Positions 7,548-10,664 of a stretch of DNA of 10,664 bases are shown here, piece by piece; the first letter of the stretch is position 1; each line of letters begins with the position of its first letter. Where the stretch lies: assembly GCA_009724975.1 (NCBI GenBank), contig SRXB01000047.1, forward strand, positions 1 through 10,664, given 5' to 3'. Origin of the DNA: a bacterium. Its GTDB lineage: Bacteria; Desulfobacterota; Deferrisomatia; Deferrisomatales; BM512. The translations under genes and the position numbers were made by a program. The notes under the pieces are model-generated. The model was not told where the DNA came from and did no database searches. It saw only the letters and a program-made list of their open reading frames with translations.

Positions 7548-8116
7548 GGGTTGAGGGCGGAATAGGCCGTCAGCGCGGCAAAAATCAGAAAGAGAACGCC
7601 AGCCCCCCTTCTTATCGCCGATTCCGGCAGCTTTGCCACGATCTTCCTGCCCAGGAATATTCCTATGAGCGATACCGACCAAAGGGCCAAAGTGGCACCT
7701 ACAAAGACTCCCAACGGCTCCGGGAAACGCGCGGCCATACCCATCGTGGCAAGCTGGGTCTTGTCGCCGAGCTCCGCGACGAAAATCAGCCCGAAAACCC
7801 CCCAGAAAACGGAGCGGGAGGCCGCATCTTCGCCTGCGTCCCCCTCCTCCTCCTTCCCGAAAATGGATTTAAGACCCAAAACGGCGAAAAGAACGGCGGC
7901 GGCCAGTTTTACCCAAAGGGGGTTGACGTAAAGAAACAAAACCTGCCCGATGGCTACGGCCATGACGCCCAAGAGTGCAAAAGCCGTGGCCGAGCCCAGA
8001 AATACGCTTGCCCAGGGGTGGCTGGCGGCAAGAGTCATGACCATGAGCTGAGTCTTGTCGCCCATCTCGGCTGTGAAAACCAGGCCAAAAGTCTCCAGAA
8101 AACTTCTTATCAGCAA
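7544..8116 (-). CDS. TMEM165/GDT1 (UPF0016) family cation exporter, probably Mn2+
   Basis: A small, very hydrophobic inner-membrane protein with the family's duplicated signature: EMGDKTQ at 17-23 and ELGDKTQ at 115-121. Each lies at the start of a three-helix repeat, and the acidic residues form the cation path. The repeats are joined by an acidic loop (about 88-100, KEEEGDAGED). Bacterial members such as MneA and Mnx-type proteins export Mn2+, while eukaryotic ones move Mn2+/Ca2+; Mn2+ export is therefore a family inference. I chose a TTG start at 8116 (190 residues, the usual size) because GGGAG sits 6 nt upstream and the product begins right at the first membrane helix. An ATG at 8221 would add 35 polar residues not typical of the family. 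It is divergent from pepF and convergent with the ABC exporter. Confidence 0.9.
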   Translation of the reverse strand: MLIRSFLETFGLVFTAEMGDKTQLMVMTLAASHPWASVFLGSATAFALLGVMAVAIGQVLFLYVNPLWVKLAAAVLFAVLGLKSIFGKEEEGDAGEDAASRSVFWGVFGLIFVAELGDKTQLATMGMAARFPEPLGVFVGATLALWSVSLIGIFLGRKIVAKLPESAIRRGAGVLFLIFAALTAYSALNP

Positions 8117-8122
8117 TTTTCG

Positions 8123-8127
8123 CTCCC
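8123..8127 (-). promoter_or_regulatory. Ribosome-binding site supporting a TTG start
   Basis: GGGAG (within AAGGGAG) on the minus strand, 6 nt before the TTG at 8116. It favours the 190-residue product over the 225-residue one from the ATG at 8221. Confidence 0.6.
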
Positions 8128-8195
8128 TTGCCGGTTGATTTGACGGCGGCGATTCTACCTTTACGCGTCCAAAGATAAAAGAGGATTGGGCGCTC

Positions 8196-8224
8196 TTTAT
8201 TTTTCCTTTGGGGTGCCTCATAAT
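8196..8224 (+). promoter_or_regulatory. Possible promoter for pepF in the divergent intergenic region
   Basis: CATAAT (8219-8224), one mismatch from TATAAT, lies 35 bp before the pepF ATG. The hexamer 17 bp upstream (TTTATT, 8196-8201) is a poor -35. On the opposite strand TAGAAT-like sequence is present for the cation exporter, again without a good -35. The region must hold promoters for both genes if neither is read from elsewhere, but they cannot be fixed by eye. Confidence 0.25.
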
Positions 8225-8258
8225 CCGCCGGAATGAACCCTCATCGAAAGGCCATTGT

Positions 8259-10034
8259 ATGACCAGTTCAGAACTTCCCCTCTGGGACCTCTCACTCCTT
8301 TACGGCGGCGTCGAAGACCCCAGGCTCAAGGCTGATATCGACAATATCGTCCCTTCGGCTGAAAAATTCGCTGCAAAATGGCGCGGCAACATTGAAAAAA
8401 CCGATGCGGAGGGGGTGCTGGCGGCTCTTCGGGATTATGAAGCCACTCTTTTCGCCGCCATCGGGCCGCAGGCTTACGCACACCTGGGCTACAGCCTTAA
8501 CGCCGCCGACCCCGCCTTCCTGACCCTGATGTCGCAGGTCCATGAAATCGCGACAAAGGCCCATCTGCATACAATCTTCTTTTCGCTCGAACTGGACAGG
8601 ATATCGGATTCCAAATACATGGATATTCTGCAAACCCCCTCCCTCGCCCCTTACGCGCACTACCTTTCCGAGACCAGAAGGGGGAAGGCGCACCGCCTTT
8701 CCGAGGCGGAGGAGTCGGTATTGGCGCTAAAGGCGCTGAGCGGGCGCACCGCCTTCGTCCAGCTTTACTCCAAGCTCACCAACGCCTTCCTCTTCCCTTC
8801 CCCAGAGGTCGAAAATGGCGGAAAAGCCCTTACGGGGTCTGAGATATTGTCCTACCTAAAAAATCCAGACCGCGAAATACGCAGAAAGGCCCTTGAGATT
8901 TTCGCCAAGGCTCACGAAGACTCCGGCGCGGTCATCGCCTCGGTCTGGAATGCGCTGGCGCTGGATCACCGCCAGAACGTCTCCCTGCGCAAATACCATG
9001 GGATTATGGAGCCGGTGAACGAGGGGAACGAGCTCTCTCAAAAGGCGGTGGATACCGTGATGGAGGTAACCAAGGCTCATTACGGTCTTGCAAGACGATA
9101 CTACGAATGGAAAGCGCGGGAGCTGGGAGTGGAAAAGCTGCGGTCGAGCGATCTTTCCGCCCCGCTACCCAGCCGGACGGAGGAAAAAATCACCTTTTCC
9201 GACGCGGGGAAAATGGTCATCGAGGCTTTCGGTGAATTTGACCCGTCATTCGCCGAAATCGCGAAGGGCTTTTTCGACGAAGGGCGCATAGACGCAAAGC
9301 CCCGGCAGGGCAAATCGGGCGGAGCCTATTGCATGGGGGCAGGCCCTGGCCTTCCCGTTTACGTTTTGACGAATTTCACGGGGAAACTTCGCGACGCGGC
9401 GACTCTTGCCCATGAACTCGGACATGGAATCCACTTCACTCTCGCGGGCGAGGCGCAGCCGCTATTGGAATACGGCCCCGTTCTCCCCCTGGCCGAGACC
9501 GCCAGCGTCTTCGGGGAGCTACTGCTCACCAAAAAACTCCTTTCCGGCGACCTTGATACGGATTCCCGCAAAAACCTCGTGGCGGAGAGGGTCGAGGACA
9601 TCATTGCCACCACCTTCAGGCAGACGATGTACACCGATTTCGAGGTCGAGGCGCACAACCTCACTGCGGAAGAATACGTCACGCCGGAAAAATTCTGCGC
9701 CCTCTGGTCCTCGAAGCTGGAGAGCCTATACGGCGATTCCGTGGAAACCCTTCCCGCCTCGCGTTGGGCTTGGGCGGCGATACCCCACTTTATTCACACC
9801 CGCTTTTACTGCTACGCCTACACCTTCGGGGAGCTTTTGGTCCTCGCCCTTTACCGGCGCTACCTTGAGGAAGGCCCGGCCTTCGCGCCGAAACTGGCCG
9901 CAATTCTGGCGGCAGGCGGATCGAAGCGCCCCCAGGAACTGGTCGCCGACTTCGGCTACGACCTGGAAGACCCCTCCTTCTGGGCAGGGGGGTACAAAGT
10001 CCTCGAAGAGCTTCTGGAAGAACTGGGCGCCTGA
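8259..10034 (+). CDS. pepF: Oligoendopeptidase F, M3 family zinc metallopeptidase
   Basis: A cytosolic Zn endopeptidase of 591 residues that cuts short peptides during peptide turnover; no signal peptide or membrane segment is seen. The M3 catalytic motif HELGH is at 385-389 (His385, Glu386, His389), with the third zinc ligand Glu413 in LAETAS. Other M3B/PepF landmarks are NAFLFPSPE (175-183), KNPDREIRRKALEIF (201-215), GKSGGAYC (351-358), TNFTGKLRDAATLAHE (371-386) and the C-terminal HFIHTRFYCYAYTFGELL (510-527), whose Tyr/His residues line the active site. The ATG at 8259 follows GAAAGG at 7-nt spacing and opens directly into the usual WDLSLLYGG motif; a longer frame back to 8208 has no support. 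Monocistronic: divergent from the cation exporter and ended by a strong hairpin. ATA is used for only about a fifth of its Ile codons, less than in its neighbours. Confidence 0.94.
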   Translation: MTSSELPLWDLSLLYGGVEDPRLKADIDNIVPSAEKFAAKWRGNIEKTDAEGVLAALRDYEATLFAAIGPQAYAHLGYSLNAADPAFLTLMSQVHEIATKAHLHTIFFSLELDRISDSKYMDILQTPSLAPYAHYLSETRRGKAHRLSEAEESVLALKALSGRTAFVQLYSKLTNAFLFPSPEVENGGKALTGSEILSYLKNPDREIRRKALEIFAKAHEDSGAVIASVWNALALDHRQNVSLRKYHGIMEPVNEGNELSQKAVDTVMEVTKAHYGLARRYYEWKARELGVEKLRSSDLSAPLPSRTEEKITFSDAGKMVIEAFGEFDPSFAEIAKGFFDEGRIDAKPRQGKSGGAYCMGAGPGLPVYVLTNFTGKLRDAATLAHELGHGIHFTLAGEAQPLLEYGPVLPLAETASVFGELLLTKKLLSGDLDTDSRKNLVAERVEDIIATTFRQTMYTDFEVEAHNLTAEEYVTPEKFCALWSSKLESLYGDSVETLPASRWAWAAIPHFIHTRFYCYAYTFGELLVLALYRRYLEEGPAFAPKLAAILAAGGSKRPQELVADFGYDLEDPSFWAGGYKVLEELLEELGA

Positions 10035-10052
10035 CATCGAAGCGCGCAAATT

Positions 10053-10082
10053 AAAAAAGGCCGCCAAATTGGCGGCCTTTTT
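10053..10082. terminator. Bidirectional intrinsic terminator between pepF and lysA
   Basis: Six A, then GGCCGCC-AAATT-GGCGGCC, then five T. The 7-bp GC stem (extendable to 9 bp with AA/TT) with A and T tracts on the two sides works in both directions, as expected between the convergent pepF (stop at 10034) and lysA (stop at 10101). Confidence 0.93.
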
Positions 10083-10100
10083 ATCTTCCAGAAGCCTCCT

Positions 10101-10664
10101 TCAGAAAACCGGGACCGATTCGCCCTTTACGAGGTCTTCATAGCTCTCCCTCTGGCGTATCACCTGATACTTATCGCCGCTGACCATAACCTCGGCCACC
10201 CTCGGTCGCGAATTGTAGTTAGAGCTCATGGAAAAACCGTAGGCTCCCGCGCTCATCGCGGCAAAGAGGTCGCCCGCCTCCATGGCGGGAAGGTCGCGGT
10301 CCTTGGCGAGAAAATCGCCCGACTCGCAAATGGGGCCCACAAGGTCGGCCCTGGCGATGGCGACCCCCTGCCTTACCGGCAAAATGGCGTGGTAGGAACC
10401 ATAAAGGCTTGGGCGCACGAGGTCGTTCATCGCGGCGTCTGAGATGAGGAATCGTTTCGCCTCACCTTCCTTGGTGTACAAAACCTTGCCGACCAGTATT
10501 CCGGCGTTGCCCGCGATTGCGCGGCCCGGCTCAAGCACAAGGGTGCAGCCCAGGTCGCCGACTACCTTCAAGACCGCCCTGGCGTATTCGTCCGGCGCGG
10601 GCGGGGTTTCGTCGGAGTAGGGAATGCCCAGGCCGCCGCCGATGTCGAGATATTTGATGTCCAT
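10101..10664 (-). CDS. lysA: Diaminopimelate decarboxylase, C-terminal part (5' end cut by window edge)
   Basis: Catalyses the last step of lysine synthesis, meso-diaminopimelate to lysine plus CO2, using PLP in the cytosol. The 187 visible residues cover the end of the alanine-racemase-like barrel and the C-terminal beta domain. Numbered from the window edge, the motifs are the PLP-phosphate loop GGGLGI (9-14), EPGR (45-48), DAAMNDLVRPSLYG (76-89), the interface CESGDF with Cys113 that contributes to the active site across the dimer (113-118), and AYGFSMSSNYNSRPR (141-155). These distinguish LysA from ornithine/arginine decarboxylases of the same fold. Full-length LysA is about 415 residues, so roughly the first 230, including the PLP lysine, lie outside. 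The Met at the edge is internal, not the start. The gene ends at a bidirectional terminator shared with pepF. Confidence 0.94.
   Translation of the reverse strand: MDIKYLDIGGGLGIPYSDETPPAPDEYARAVLKVVGDLGCTLVLEPGRAIAGNAGILVGKVLYTKEGEAKRFLISDAAMNDLVRPSLYGSYHAILPVRQGVAIARADLVGPICESGDFLAKDRDLPAMEAGDLFAAMSAGAYGFSMSSNYNSRPRVAEVMVSGDKYQVIRQRESYEDLVKGESVPVF

Noticed and set aside
8117..8258. yybP-ykoY manganese riboswitch ahead of the GDT1-family gene
   Set aside because: Such genes often carry one, so I looked on the minus strand, but I found no conserved core or paired arms that I could recognise. A covariance-model search would settle it.
9406..10143. Plus-strand open frame of 245 codons overlapping pepF
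   Set aside because: Out-of-frame shadow of pepF, rich in Arg, Ser and Pro, and it runs through the terminator.
1..10664. Mobile elements, CRISPR, tRNA or phage genes
   Set aside because: No terminal repeats, spacer-repeat pattern, cloverleaf or transposase/integrase motif seen on either strand.

Overview
The window reads as an ordinary, gene-dense stretch of a Gram-negative chromosome. It is fairly GC-rich by eye and has no tRNA, rRNA, insertion sequence or CRISPR array. The host is probably in or near the Desulfuromonadota/Geobacter-type 'deltaproteobacteria'. That guess rests on a histidine kinase with a periplasmic c-type heme motif (CQGCHH) paired with a PhnD-like binding protein, a style I associate with that group. 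Most genes also use the Ile codon ATA heavily despite the GC-rich background. The assignment is tentative.

Region 1 (about 1-5641, all minus strand) is read from right to left. It starts with a PhnD-like periplasmic binding protein (5641-4760). Next, 12 bp away, is a membrane histidine kinase with a possible heme-c sensor region and a degenerate C-terminal receiver (4747-2798). After a 123-bp gap come UDP-glucose 6-dehydrogenase (2674-1340) and, 16 bp further on, a ManB/CpsG-type phosphomannomutase that runs off the left edge. The first pair looks like a signalling module, since no permease or ATPase gene for the binding protein is present. The second pair makes sugar-nucleotide precursors for surface polysaccharide: UDP-glucuronate, and mannose-1-phosphate leading to GDP-mannose.

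Region 2 (5642-8116) holds a divergent promoter region, a complete ABC exporter half-transporter on the plus strand (5772-7547), and a convergent TMEM165/GDT1-family cation exporter on the minus strand (8116-7544). The two share a TTAA at their stop codons.

Region 3 (8117-10664) contains a second divergent intergenic region, an M3-family oligoendopeptidase F (8259-10034, plus), a strong hairpin terminator suited to both directions (10053-10082), and the C-terminal part of diaminopimelate decarboxylase LysA on the minus strand, entering from the right edge.

Most genes belong to known families. The most interesting item is the binding-protein/heme-kinase pair, which may be an uncharacterised sensor of an oxyanion or other small ligand combined with redox or gas sensing. 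Several starts were moved inward from the longest ORF on ribosome-site evidence, including GTG and TTG starts. No intergenic stretch exceeds 300 bp.
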